This document shows, one piece after another, positions 44,362-52,248 of a stretch of 64,000 nt of DNA. Numbering within the stretch: the stretch's first letter is position 1; each line of letters begins with the position of its first letter. The notes under the pieces were generated by a model. That model searched no databases. It saw only the letters and a program-made list of their open reading frames with translations, and was not told where the DNA came from. Made by a program: the position numbers and the translations under genes. Source of the stretch: Pyrinomonadaceae bacterium (GTDB lineage Bacteria > Acidobacteriota > Blastocatellia > Pyrinomonadales > Pyrinomonadaceae). The DNA lies in contig JAIBCC010000011.1 of NCBI GenBank assembly GCA_019694395.1, positions 62,001 through 126,000 on the forward strand. The letters are read 5' to 3'.

Positions 44362-45108
44362 ATGAAAATCCGATTCTCCGTTATTATCCCTGCCTACAAT
44401 GAAGAAAAGCTTTTACCGAGATTACTTCAGTCAATCGAAGCTGCCCGTCTCAATTTCCAGAATGGCGAGGTTGAGATTATAGTTGCCGATAATGTCTCCA
44501 CTGACCAAACCAGAGAAATTGCCGAACAATTCGGTTGTCAGGTAGTAAAGGTTGAAAAACGATGTATTGCGGCAGCCCGAAACGGCGGTGCAAAAATTGC
44601 CAACGGAGAAATTTTTTGTTTTATTGATGCCGATTCTGCGCTTCATCCAGACACTTTTAACAAAATTGATCAAGCAATGAACAATCCGCGATTTATTGTC
44701 GGAGCAACTGGAGTTTTTCTTGAACGTCGGTCATTCGCCTTGTGGTTGATATATTGGCTGATACTCCCGATGATCTGGCTGATGCAGATGGATACCGGCG
44801 TGGTCTTTTGTCGGCGTGAAGATTTTGAAGCGGTTGGCGGTTATAACGAAAATCTTTTGTTAGCAGAGGATGTAGCATTTTTAAAATCTCTCAAAACATT
44901 AGGTCGTCAAAAAGGTCAAAGATTCATTCGATTAAGTAGTGTTAAAGCCCTCGGTTCAACCCGAAAATTTGATGAACACGGCGATTGGCATTATTTCGCG
45001 TTGCTCTGGCAAGTTAGCAAAAACATGGCTCGGCAAGGCTTAAATTTCTTTAATAAACAAGAAGAAATGCCGGAAATTACTGAATATTGGTATAAACCAA
45101 AACGGTAA
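44362..45108 (+). CDS. Family 2 glycosyltransferase
   Basis: About 248 residues from ATG 44362 (MKIRFSVIIPAYNEEKLLPR); an earlier in-frame ATG would overlap the dinB-like gene and add a non-homologous leader. The GT-A fold is clear: VIIPAYNEE, VADNVSTDQT, ARNGGAKIANGEIFCFIDAD (metal-binding DxD), and VGGYNENLLLAEDVAF. One hydrophobic stretch (ALWLIYWLILPMIWLMQM) may hold it at the membrane. The donor and acceptor sugars are unknown. Followed by a terminator. Confidence 0.92.
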   Translation: MKIRFSVIIPAYNEEKLLPRLLQSIEAARLNFQNGEVEIIVADNVSTDQTREIAEQFGCQVVKVEKRCIAAARNGGAKIANGEIFCFIDADSALHPDTFNKIDQAMNNPRFIVGATGVFLERRSFALWLIYWLILPMIWLMQMDTGVVFCRREDFEAVGGYNENLLLAEDVAFLKSLKTLGRQKGQRFIRLSSVKALGSTRKFDEHGDWHYFALLWQVSKNMARQGLNFFNKQEEMPEITEYWYKPKR

Positions 45109-45110
45109 AA

Positions 45111-45140
45111 AAGCACTCAAATCATTTGAAATGAGTGCTT
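45111..45140 (+). terminator. Terminator after the glycosyltransferase
   Basis: AAGCACTCA (45111-45119) and TGAGTGCTT (45132-45140) form a 9-bp stem with an A-run before it. It lies between two convergent genes and may serve both. Confidence 0.8.
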
Positions 45141-45164
45141 AATCAATAAAGGTTTCACTTACTT

Positions 45165-46508
45165 TTAGAAAATTAAATCCAAAATTGCTCCGGCAATCGC
45201 GCCTAAAATGGTGTATTTACCATTGTAGTAACGTCCGTATTGAGAGCGGCTGTAATACCCATCATCATAACCGCGCTGGAAACCTTGACGGAAATAATAA
45301 CTGTATTCGTCATAACCGACATAATAGCCATCATAACCGTAGCTCGCATCCTGATAGGCATAAGAACTGTTATAGTCGTAGCCCCATCCGTCTTCGCGGT
45401 CAGCACGTCCTGCCCGATAACCTTCTTCGTAACCGTATTGGATGGCATTTTGCAACATTTGGGCACCGTGACTATTGGTGTAATACCAATTACCACTGCG
45501 ACTATAGCGATAGTTATAGTCTAAATTGTCGTAGTAATTCCAGTTTTGAAGCCTTTGTTGATCACGACGAACTCTTTCCCAATATTCCTGTTGAAAACGG
45601 TATTGAGAATTCCGCCGTTGCTGCTGCAAAAGTCTTTCCCGTTGTTCGGCTAAACGGCGTTGTTGTTCATAACGATCACGATAATTGTTTTGCCACTGCT
45701 GCTGCCAACGGCGTTGTTCATCACGATTCGGTTGACGATTTTGCCAATTTCCCTGACGATCTCGGTTGTTGTTGTTATTATTCCAACGATTGTCATTATC
45801 ATTCCGACGATTGTCGTTATCGTTCCGACGATTGTTATTGTCATTTCGGTTATTGTTCCAACGATCATCATTATTGTTTCGATTGTTGTTCCAATTTCCG
45901 TTTCGTTGATTTTGATTCTGCTGACGTTGATATTCTTCGCGCCGTCTTTGTTCTTCTTGCTGCTGACGATTTACTTCATCGCGGCGTTGTTGTTCGGCAC
46001 GTTGTTGATTTTGCTGACGCTGCCAATCATCACGGCGTTGCCAGTCCTCACGTTGACGTTGTTCATTTTGCTGACGTTGTTCGTTTTGCTGACGCTGACG
46101 GGCTTCTTCGGAACGTCTTTGCTGTTCTTGTTGCTGACGCTGTTGATCTTGTTGTTGACGTGCTTGATCTTGCTGTCTTCGCTGGTTTTCACGTTGTTGA
46201 TTTTCCTGCTGACGACGTGATTGTTCTTCTTGTTGACGGCGGGCTTGGTCTTCCTGTTGACGGCGTTGCTGATCTTGCTGCTGACGTGCCTGACGCTCTT
46301 GATCTTGTTGTTGACGGCGTTGTTCCCATTGATCGCGCCGTTGTTGGTCATCGTTTGACCTGCTTCGATTTTGATTTTGCTGTTGATTCTGATCTTGGTC
46401 TTGCCGTCTGTCTCGTCTCTGAGCATTAGCGTTTTCGCTAAAACCAACTAAAGAAACGATTCCCAAAACAGAAGCAATTGCAAACTTACTAACTGATTTG
46501 ACCCTCAT
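45165..46508 (-). CDS. Secreted, extremely Gln/Arg/Asn-rich low-complexity protein
   Basis: 447 residues from ATG 46508, which has GGAGGAAATAAA just upstream; an earlier in-frame start is rejected. Signal peptide MRVKSVSKFAIASVLGIVSL, cleaved near NANA. Residues about 35-290 are almost only Q, R, N, D and E (for example RRQQQDQERQARQQQDQQRR), likely a long helix or disordered chain, with an Asn/Trp-rich part (NNNRNDNNNRRNDNDNRR) after it. The last 130 residues differ: Tyr/Gly-rich, with the repeat-like YEEGYRAGRADRE and FQRGYDDGYYSRS, ending in a hydrophobic glycine-zipper-like ILGAIAGAILDLIF. Function unknown; perhaps an envelope, biofilm or polynucleotide-binding matrix protein. Confidence 0.82.
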   Translation of the reverse strand: MRVKSVSKFAIASVLGIVSLVGFSENANAQRRDRRQDQDQNQQQNQNRSRSNDDQQRRDQWEQRRQQQDQERQARQQQDQQRRQQEDQARRQQEEQSRRQQENQQRENQRRQQDQARQQQDQQRQQQEQQRRSEEARQRQQNEQRQQNEQRQREDWQRRDDWQRQQNQQRAEQQRRDEVNRQQQEEQRRREEYQRQQNQNQRNGNWNNNRNNNDDRWNNNRNDNNNRRNDNDNRRNDNDNRWNNNNNNRDRQGNWQNRQPNRDEQRRWQQQWQNNYRDRYEQQRRLAEQRERLLQQQRRNSQYRFQQEYWERVRRDQQRLQNWNYYDNLDYNYRYSRSGNWYYTNSHGAQMLQNAIQYGYEEGYRAGRADREDGWGYDYNSSYAYQDASYGYDGYYVGYDEYSYYFRQGFQRGYDDGYYSRSQYGRYYNGKYTILGAIAGAILDLIF

Positions 46509-46692
46509 TTTATTTCCTCCAATACTGCCTTTGAGTATTTTCACAAATAATAAAAAGAGCAAATTGTGTTCCAGAGTTGCAAACCCTCAAAATAATAGAG
46601 TTAAACTTTTTTGATCAATTGACCGAACACGGTTTCAGACGTAAATAGACTTTATGGTGTATGATTTGGGATAAAAATAATAGACGGTTAAA

Positions 46693-47322
46693 TTATTCAA
46701 CTTTTACAAATTCGTAAGTGATATAGACATTGAGCGTGTTTTGTCCAACTTCATAACGCAATCCCTTAGCATTCATTTTCAGGCTTCCGTCTGCCACACT
46801 GACCGGAACAATAAACGAAAGTTTATCTAAAACTAAAATTTTGACGGGATTGATTTTTCGGTCAATTGAGCCTTGCAGCAATCGGGCAACGATTCCGCCG
46901 GCAAAGCTCGGAATATTATTAACCTGAACGTTTTTGACTTTAGCGCGGGCAAAAAGTGTGTTTGAACTTTGGTCATATTCCAGTTGGAGTTCGGTTTCCG
47001 CCCAACCCCGAAAGTCCATGCAGCTGAGCAAAGGAGCATCGTAGGTTCCCGTAAATGCAATCGGAGCAACTATTTTACCTTCGCGGAAAGTTACCGAAGT
47101 TTTGACTCCGTTCATTTCCCTTTCAAGCTTTACCTTTTCGTCACATTTTCCACCTTGTTTATCACTCAATGGAAAATCGGGTTGTTTCAAATTCTTAAAA
47201 GTTGCGTCCAAAACCGCATCGAAAAACTGCTCGTTGAGCGAGACCATCACCTCGGCAGTTTGCGCGTGAGCAAAAGAAACGAATAAAATCAACGAAAAAC
47301 CCAAACCTAAAATTCTTTTCAT
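46693..47322 (-). CDS. Secreted protein of unknown function, beta-rich
   Basis: The start at ATG 47322 follows GGTGAAAAT and opens a normal signal peptide (MKRILGLGFSLILFVSFAHA); a longer frame upstream would overlap kdsD. About 209 residues. The body is mixed alpha/beta: SLNEQFFDAVLDATFKNLKQ, then long strands (ELQLEYDQSSNTLFARAKVK, GLRYEVGQNTLNVYITYEF) and two lone cysteines. The layout recalls lipid-binding TULIP-type proteins, but I cannot name a family. It lies 62 bp after kdsD on the same strand and may be co-transcribed with it. Confidence 0.7.
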   Translation of the reverse strand: MKRILGLGFSLILFVSFAHAQTAEVMVSLNEQFFDAVLDATFKNLKQPDFPLSDKQGGKCDEKVKLEREMNGVKTSVTFREGKIVAPIAFTGTYDAPLLSCMDFRGWAETELQLEYDQSSNTLFARAKVKNVQVNNIPSFAGGIVARLLQGSIDRKINPVKILVLDKLSFIVPVSVADGSLKMNAKGLRYEVGQNTLNVYITYEFVKVE

Positions 47323-47384
47323 ATTTTCACCGTTTGCAAAGATTAGCAAAGTTATTTTAAAGTTGCCAGAATTTTTATTTGGTC

Positions 47385-48368
47385 TTACAAACCGCTTTTG
47401 ACAATATCGTGCAAACGCAATAAGCCGCACGATTTTCCATTCTCAACTACGGGCAAGACCGAAATTTGTGACGGACGATTTTCCATTATTTGCAAAGCCT
47501 CATAAGCCAACATTTCAGAGTTAACAGTGATTGGATTTTTGGTCATCATCGTTTCTGCTACAAGATTGACAAAGTTGTCAGGATTAGTTTTTTCAATGGT
47601 GCGGCGCAAATCTCCTTCGGTGACGATTCCAATCAAATTTTCGTTTTCATCAACCACATTAACTGCGCCAAGTGCATATTTTGAAAGAGATTTTACTACT
47701 TCGAGCCAATTTGCATCCGGCGAAATATTCGGACTTTCGTGCATTAAATCCTTGACTCGCAAGGTCAACCTTTTGCCCAATCGCCCAGCCGGATGATTGG
47801 CGGCAAAATCTTCTTCCGTCCAGCCTTTTTCCATCGAAAGCGTCATCGCCAGAGCGTCTCCGATTGATAAAGCTACTGTAGTAGATGTTGTCGGTGCAAG
47901 GTTTAGGGGACAGGCTTCTTCGGAAACAGAGGCATCCAAGGTGACATCCGCATAACGCGAAAGGGTGGAATTTAGATTCCCAACGATAGCAATAACCGAA
48001 ACTTTACGTTGCCTTAAACTCGGTAAAATTGCCAAAAGTTCTTCGGTTTCGCCCGAATTTGAAAGTGCAATTACCACATCGCCATTGGAAATGATTCCCA
48101 GACTTCCGTGTAAAGCGTCCGATGAATGCACAAAAACCGCCACCGTTCCGGTGCTGGTCATTGTATCGGCAATTTTGTTGGCAATAATGGCAGATTTTCC
48201 AACCCCGGTGACAACAACCTTACTTTGGCAATTTATTAAAAGTTCAACGGCTTTTTCGACCGAATCCTGATCCAAATTTTTGGCAGTATGTTCAATCGCC
48301 GAAGCCTCAAGGCGTAATAATTCGATAACTTGTGAATATCTTTTGCTCACGGAAATAAATTTCAACAC
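47385..48368 (-). CDS. kdsD: D-arabinose-5-phosphate isomerase (KdsD/GutQ family)
   Basis: 327 residues from GTG 48368; GTG 48350 (SKRYSQVIELLRLEA) is an alternative start. An SIS domain (residues 35-185: VVVTGVGKSAIIANKIADTM, HSSDALHGSLGII, ISNSGETEELLAILPSL, CPLNLAPTTSTTVALSIGDA) is followed by two CBS domains (about 210-325). It converts ribulose-5-phosphate to arabinose-5-phosphate, the first step toward Kdo of lipopolysaccharide, in line with a Gram-negative envelope. Confidence 0.95.
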   Translation of the reverse strand: MLKFISVSKRYSQVIELLRLEASAIEHTAKNLDQDSVEKAVELLINCQSKVVVTGVGKSAIIANKIADTMTSTGTVAVFVHSSDALHGSLGIISNGDVVIALSNSGETEELLAILPSLRQRKVSVIAIVGNLNSTLSRYADVTLDASVSEEACPLNLAPTTSTTVALSIGDALAMTLSMEKGWTEEDFAANHPAGRLGKRLTLRVKDLMHESPNISPDANWLEVVKSLSKYALGAVNVVDENENLIGIVTEGDLRRTIEKTNPDNFVNLVAETMMTKNPITVNSEMLAYEALQIMENRPSQISVLPVVENGKSCGLLRLHDIVKSGL

Positions 48369-48393
48369 AAAGCAAACAAACAGACAAACCTCA

Positions 48394-48420
48394 AAACAAA
48401 AAAGCGGTCGTTTAACCGCT
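48394..48420 (-). terminator. Terminator after the 80-residue membrane protein gene
   Basis: On the minus strand AGCGGT and ACCGCT pair around a 6-nt loop and are followed by a T-run. It lies 24 bp after the stop at 48445. Confidence 0.88.
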
Positions 48421-48444
48421 CTTTCAGATAATTTTACTCCTCAA

Positions 48445-48687
48445 TTATTTATTTTCTAATGGCTTGCGTCGCTGACTAAAAAACCAAAGCAGCAAAACGC
48501 CAAAACCGATAAAGGTTGTAATTTCATATTTTCGCCCTGTCCAAATCGTATCAATATCCAGCAAAACTCCAATCAATGCGCCGGTAATTGTTAAACCATT
48601 GAGAAAATCAAATCGTTTTTGATAAAACATCAAATGAACAACGAAAAACAGAACTCCGAGTGATAAAAATAAGGATAAATACTCCAT
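48445..48687 (-). CDS. Small multi-span membrane protein, unknown function
   Basis: 80 residues with three hydrophobic helices (YLSLFLSLGVLFFVVHLMFY, LTITGALIGVLLDI, TTFIGFGVLLLWFF) and a basic end QRRKPLENK. A terminator directly follows, which supports it as a true gene. No family recognised. Confidence 0.65.
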   Translation of the reverse strand: MEYLSLFLSLGVLFFVVHLMFYQKRFDFLNGLTITGALIGVLLDIDTIWTGRKYEITTFIGFGVLLLWFFSQRRKPLENK

Positions 48688-48747
48688 CTTGTAAATGCCT
48701 GTATTTGAGTCTAAAACATTCGGAGATAAGTCTGCAATTTTGCTTTT

Positions 48748-49266
48748 TCAAATATCTTTGGCAAATACAAAATTGATAAAACTATTTTTTCCGTCCGAAA
48801 AATCAGTTACGCCCACATTTTTCATTCCGATTTTTTCGTAAAACCTTTGGGCTTCAACGTTTTTATCCCACACGCCGAGCCAAAGCGTTTCATAACCTTT
48901 TTCGCGCCCGACTTCGCCAGATTTTTCGATCATCATTTTACCGATCTTCTTACCTTTCATTTTTTCAATGAGATAGATCCGCTGCAATTCAATAGCGTTT
49001 TTTCCTTCCATACAAGCGATTTTTTTGCCCTCACGAAGCAGAAAAAAACCAACTGCGTTTCCTTGAAACTCAACGATAAAATAAGTCTGTTTCGGATTTT
49101 CCAATTCACTTTTTACGGTCTCTAAATTAAAGAAATTAATGCAGTAATCGGCTAGATCGTGGGACGGGTCAAGTTCAAAATAGGCTTCGTAATGGGTCGT
49201 AATCGCTAAAGCCGAAATCAAATTTACATCAGCCAAAGTTGCTTTTCGGATATTAAGTTCACTCAT
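48748..49266 (-). CDS. GNAT-family N-acetyltransferase
   Basis: About 172 residues from ATG 49266 (MSELNIRKATLADVNLISAL); a start 15 bp upstream is possible. GNAT motif A with the acetyl-CoA loop is IYLIEKMKGKKIGKMMIEKS, motif B is YETLWLGVWDKNVEAQRFYE. Substrate unknown. It shares the LWLGVW-type motif and plan with the GNAT at 58.0 kb, so the two are paralogues. A MITE-like element lies between it and the amine oxidase. Confidence 0.92.
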   Translation of the reverse strand: MSELNIRKATLADVNLISALAITTHYEAYFELDPSHDLADYCINFFNLETVKSELENPKQTYFIVEFQGNAVGFFLLREGKKIACMEGKNAIELQRIYLIEKMKGKKIGKMMIEKSGEVGREKGYETLWLGVWDKNVEAQRFYEKIGMKNVGVTDFSDGKNSFINFVFAKDI

Positions 49267-49319
49267 AAATTCCGAAAACATTTTAGCCTAGATTAGAGGG
49301 CAAAATAAAACTTACTGAT

Positions 49320-49445
49320 GGAACGCCGTGCTTCCAGCCGGCATACGTTGGCAACAACGTCATTAAGTTTAGGTAAAAGTATCTTTTGGCTAAACTTAAA
49401 TTTTCGCGCTCACGCGCTCAATGCCAGCTAGAAGCGTGGCGTTCC
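49320..49445. mobile_element. 126-bp MITE-like element with 25-bp terminal inverted repeats
   Basis: The left end GGAACGCCGTGCTTCCAGCC and on to 49344 matches the inverse of the right end (49421-49445, ending AAGCGTGGCGTTCC) at 20 or more of 25 positions, with transition-type differences. Inside is a second perfect stem, TTAAGTTTAG (49362-49371) and CTAAACTTAA (49389-49398). There is no open frame. The pattern fits a non-autonomous transposable element or REP-like hairpin. I could not define a target-site duplication with certainty. Confidence 0.7.
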
Positions 49446-49475
49446 TATATGTCATTGACGCTTTGTGGTTAAAAT

Positions 49476-50930
49476 TTAAAGATTTTTCTTTGTGATTTCT
49501 GCTACAACTCTTTCGGCGGATTCCAATGCGCCTTCCATTCCGGGAGAAAATTCGGCGGTGTGTTCTCCGGCAAAATGAATTGCCCCAACCTGAGTTTTTA
49601 GATTTGGCTTGAATTCTGCGAATTGACCTTTGAGAAAATGTGCAAAAGCACCGCGAGAAAATTCCTCATTGGTCCAGGAAAATGTAGCAGTCCGCTCGAT
49701 CGAATCTTTCATAAACGGCAAAATTTCCCCAAATTGTTTTTTTGCCCAGATTTGCCGTTGTTGATCGGTCATTTTTTCCGGCTGACTAGCATTTTCGCCA
49801 TCCATCCAGGCTGTCCAAATTCCGCGTTTGTCGCCTCGTTTTCCCGACATCGAAAAAATTCTTTCCAAAGGAGTATCCGTCCAAATACTTGAGCCAAGGT
49901 TGCGCCGATCCCACTCAAAACGGCTTCCCTGCATCATCACTTTGGTAATTTTGGTATAGGCTATTTCATTGATAGCTTTTGCTTTAGAGTCTGGCAGAGC
50001 CGGAGAAAATTTGATTTGGCGCAGAACAGAAAATGGAATCGTGCAAACAAATTTCTCGCCTTCGAGCGTTTGAGTTTCACCGTTTTTATTAACAAATGTA
50101 ACTTTGACTGAGTTTGCGGAATGATTTATTTGTTTGACTTTTGCCCCTAAAACTAATTTGACTCCGTTTTTCTTTGCATTATTTGCCAGAGCTTTTATCA
50201 ACTCAAAATTTCCGCCTAAAATCTTATTGGCGCGAGTTCCGGAACTCATTCGACGCTGCATTTCAAATAAAACTCCACCAGCCGAAACGGTTTCAATCGA
50301 ATTGTAATTTAACGCAATGTTCATCAACTTGATCGCGGTTTCGGAAGCCCCGTTTTTGCGTAAAACCTCTGCTAACGAGAACTTATCAAATTCAAGCAAT
50401 TTATTCGGATCATTGCCGATTTCACGGGAAATTTTTCGCAAAAGTCTTGATAATAAAGCGGGTGGCAGCATTTTGGCTTCGTCGCCCTTTAGTTCGTATG
50501 GATGCGGTTCAAGGATCGAACCAATGGGATAAAGTTGTCCTTTCAAAATTGCAGTTGTTCCGATTCCGCTTTGCAAATTCGTAACTGCGCCGCCGGTTTC
50601 AAATTCATCCTGAAATTCTTCAAAAGGAACTCCAAATTTTTGAGCATAACCAAGCATTCTCTTGTAACCGTCACCAATTAATTCGCCGCCTAATTCAACA
50701 TATTGCTCATCCAGAAATGGCTTTTTGAGAGTAAAAATTCGTCCGCCGAGTCGTTCACGACCTTCCAAAACGGTTACTTTGTAACCAAGTTGAGAAAGTT
50801 CATAAGCCGCTGACAAGCCCGAAAGTCCTGCTCCGGCAATAATTACGCGAGGTTTTGATTGTCCCCAAAGTGGTTTGACGGCTAATCCGATTCCAATTCC
50901 GGCAATAAATTCACGACGATTTAATTTCAT
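49476..50930 (-). CDS. Tat-exported FAD-dependent amine oxidase
   Basis: 484 residues. The N-terminus NRREFIAGIGIGLAV is a twin-arginine export signal, so it should fold with its cofactor and leave the cytoplasm. The FAD-binding Rossmann motif VIIAGAGLSGLSAAYELSQL and LEGRERLGGRIFT follow. The C-terminal flavin motif is AIHFAGEHTAEFSPGMEGALESAERVV. This is the flavin monoamine oxidase family (MAO/polyamine/L-amino-acid oxidase). The real amine is unknown. No gene is linked in operon; an upstream spacer (50931-51066) holds no gene. Confidence 0.93.
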   Translation of the reverse strand: MKLNRREFIAGIGIGLAVKPLWGQSKPRVIIAGAGLSGLSAAYELSQLGYKVTVLEGRERLGGRIFTLKKPFLDEQYVELGGELIGDGYKRMLGYAQKFGVPFEEFQDEFETGGAVTNLQSGIGTTAILKGQLYPIGSILEPHPYELKGDEAKMLPPALLSRLLRKISREIGNDPNKLLEFDKFSLAEVLRKNGASETAIKLMNIALNYNSIETVSAGGVLFEMQRRMSSGTRANKILGGNFELIKALANNAKKNGVKLVLGAKVKQINHSANSVKVTFVNKNGETQTLEGEKFVCTIPFSVLRQIKFSPALPDSKAKAINEIAYTKITKVMMQGSRFEWDRRNLGSSIWTDTPLERIFSMSGKRGDKRGIWTAWMDGENASQPEKMTDQQRQIWAKKQFGEILPFMKDSIERTATFSWTNEEFSRGAFAHFLKGQFAEFKPNLKTQVGAIHFAGEHTAEFSPGMEGALESAERVVAEITKKNL

Positions 50931-51105
50931 ATTTTCAGAGTATGATTTTTGTCACAATAAAGCCGTGATTTACCTCACAATTTTGGAAAAACAATGCCTT
51001 TAATTGCAGAAATCTTGCGGTTTAGTTTAAAATTTCTAAATTCAATACAAAAAAGGTCGTAAAGAAATTATCAATAAAAGCAAGCAAAAATTTGTAGTAA
51101 TTCTG

Positions 51106-51615
51106 ATGTCAATTTTTTTGGCATTCGCCTCCGTTTTTGCTCAAGCTGATTCGGAAGCTAAGCTCACGGTGGACAAATTTTACAAGTTTTTCCGCACCCG
51201 AAACGGACAAATCAGCACTCATGAATTGAATATGATGAAAGGCTGGTTTACGCCCCAATTAACTCAACTTTTTCGCAATGAAATCCAACGCGAAGCCGAA
51301 TTTAGCCGCAAACATCCTGACGAAAAACCGTATTTTGGCGATGGTTTCCCTTTTGAGCCGTTCAATGAATGTGTTGTTGGCGAGCAAATTATTATGAACA
51401 GCTTGGAATTTAAGGAATTAAAAACCGAACCAAACAAATCATTGATTGAAGCTAAATTCTTTATTCCCAAAGAATGTGAGAATCAGGTAAAAGAAAAATT
51501 GATTGATACCTACAAAATCGAATTGCTCAAAACAAAATCGCGCTGGCTGATAAACGATTGGATTTTTCCAGACGGAAAACGGCTGACCGAAATTTTGAAA
51601 CGGGAAAAATATTAA
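51106..51615 (+). CDS. Secreted protein, DUF3828-like, with unclear start codon
   Basis: 169 residues from the first ATG at 51106, but that start falls inside the hydrophobic part of what looks like a longer signal peptide. Reading the same frame upstream gives INKSKQKFVVILMSIFLAF, a textbook Sec signal with a basic end, yet the only starts there would be ATT at 51067 or ATC at 51070. An AAAAGG site lies just before them. The mature protein has the pattern TVDKFYKFFRTRNGQIS and WFTPQLTQLFRNEIQ with a C-terminal RWLINDWIF, like small secreted DUF3828-type proteins. It precedes the arg operon. Confidence 0.7.
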   Translation: MSIFLAFASVFAQADSEAKLTVDKFYKFFRTRNGQISTHELNMMKGWFTPQLTQLFRNEIQREAEFSRKHPDEKPYFGDGFPFEPFNECVVGEQIIMNSLEFKELKTEPNKSLIEAKFFIPKECENQVKEKLIDTYKIELLKTKSRWLINDWIFPDGKRLTEILKREKY

Positions 51616-51669
51616 ATCTTTCGTAAAAATTTATTTTTTCATTCGACTCAAAAAAGTAGGCTTTTTAAT

Positions 51670-51698
51670 TTGATTTCAGTCAACCATTTTGTTATCTT
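51670..51698 (+). promoter_or_regulatory. Predicted promoter of the arginine operon
   Basis: TTGATT at 51670-51675 and TATCTT at 51693-51698 with a 17-bp spacer. The nested dyad operator starts 14 bp after the -10 box. Confidence 0.5.
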
Positions 51699-51711
51699 TA
51701 GCGTCTTACAG

Positions 51712-51742
51712 TTATGCAAGATTATGCACATAATCTGCATAA
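51712..51742. promoter_or_regulatory. Nested palindrome, putative ArgR operator
   Basis: The outer arms TTATGCA and TGCATAA (7 bp, perfect) enclose ATTATG-CA-CATAAT (6-bp perfect dyad). The AT-rich dyad lies between the putative promoter and the argR start, where autorepression by ArgR would be expected. The exact box consensus of this group is unknown to me. Confidence 0.55.
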
Positions 51743-51753
51743 CCCAAAATGAT

Positions 51754-52170
51754 ATGCAAAAGGCGGAAAGACAAAATAAAATCCTTGAAATCATCAACAC
51801 CAATCAAATTGGAAGCCAAGGCGAGTTAACCGAACTACTGGAATCAAAAGGTTTTTCGGTTAATCAGTCAAGCATTTCGCGTGATTTATTAGAACTAGGC
51901 GTGGTCAAAGTTCACGGTGCGTATGCCGTTCCGCAAAAAAATAATTATGCAAGTTTTGGTTTAATAAGTTTAGAAATTGCGGGAGATAATTTAATCGTTG
52001 CCAAAACCGATACGGGATTTGCGGCGGCGGTTTGTGTGCGGATTGATAATGCCAAAATCCCGGAAATTGTCGGCACAATCGCGGGCGAAGACACGATTTT
52101 TATTGCTGTTCGTAATCAAAAAGAACAAAGAGTTGTTTTAAAAAGAGTTTGGGAAATATTTGAAAACTGA
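51754..52170 (+). CDS. argR: Arginine repressor
   Basis: About 138 residues from ATG 51754 (MQKAERQNKILEIINTNQIG); a longer frame would translate the operator region. The N-terminal winged-helix DNA-binding domain has GSQGELTELLESKGFSVNQS followed by SISRDLLELGVVKV, the ArgR signature. The C-terminal domain, with GFAAAVCVRIDNAKIPEIVG and GTIAGEDTIFIAVR, makes the trimer and binds arginine. It heads the cluster argR-argG-DUF1611-like-orphan-argC and should repress it when arginine is high. Confidence 0.95.
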   Translation: MQKAERQNKILEIINTNQIGSQGELTELLESKGFSVNQSSISRDLLELGVVKVHGAYAVPQKNNYASFGLISLEIAGDNLIVAKTDTGFAAAVCVRIDNAKIPEIVGTIAGEDTIFIAVRNQKEQRVVLKRVWEIFEN

Positions 52171-52244
52171 TCTTTGATTTTTGATTTTTGATCTTTGATT
52201 TTTTTCAAAGGTCAAAGGTCAAAGGTCATAGGTCATAGGTCATA
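52168..52244. repeat. Inverted pair of heptamer repeats just before argG
   Basis: GATCTTT, GATTTTT, GATTTTT, GATCTTT, GATTTTT on the left (52169-52203) face GGTCAAA, GGTCAAA, GGTCATA, GGTCATA on the right. The two halves are roughly complementary and can pair. The run ends 4 bp before the argG ATG, which has no Shine-Dalgarno. Confidence 0.88.
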
Positions 52245-52248
52245 ATAA

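Noticed and set aside
45185..46447. Several long frames on both strands within the Q/R/N-rich gene, up to 414 residues
   Set aside because: They arise because CAA/CAG/CGT-type codon runs are open in every frame. Only the frame at 45165-46508 has a ribosome site, a signal peptide and a sensible C-terminal domain.
52168..52244. CRISPR-like array before argG
   Set aside because: The units are only 7 bp with no spacers of unique sequence and no cas genes in the window.
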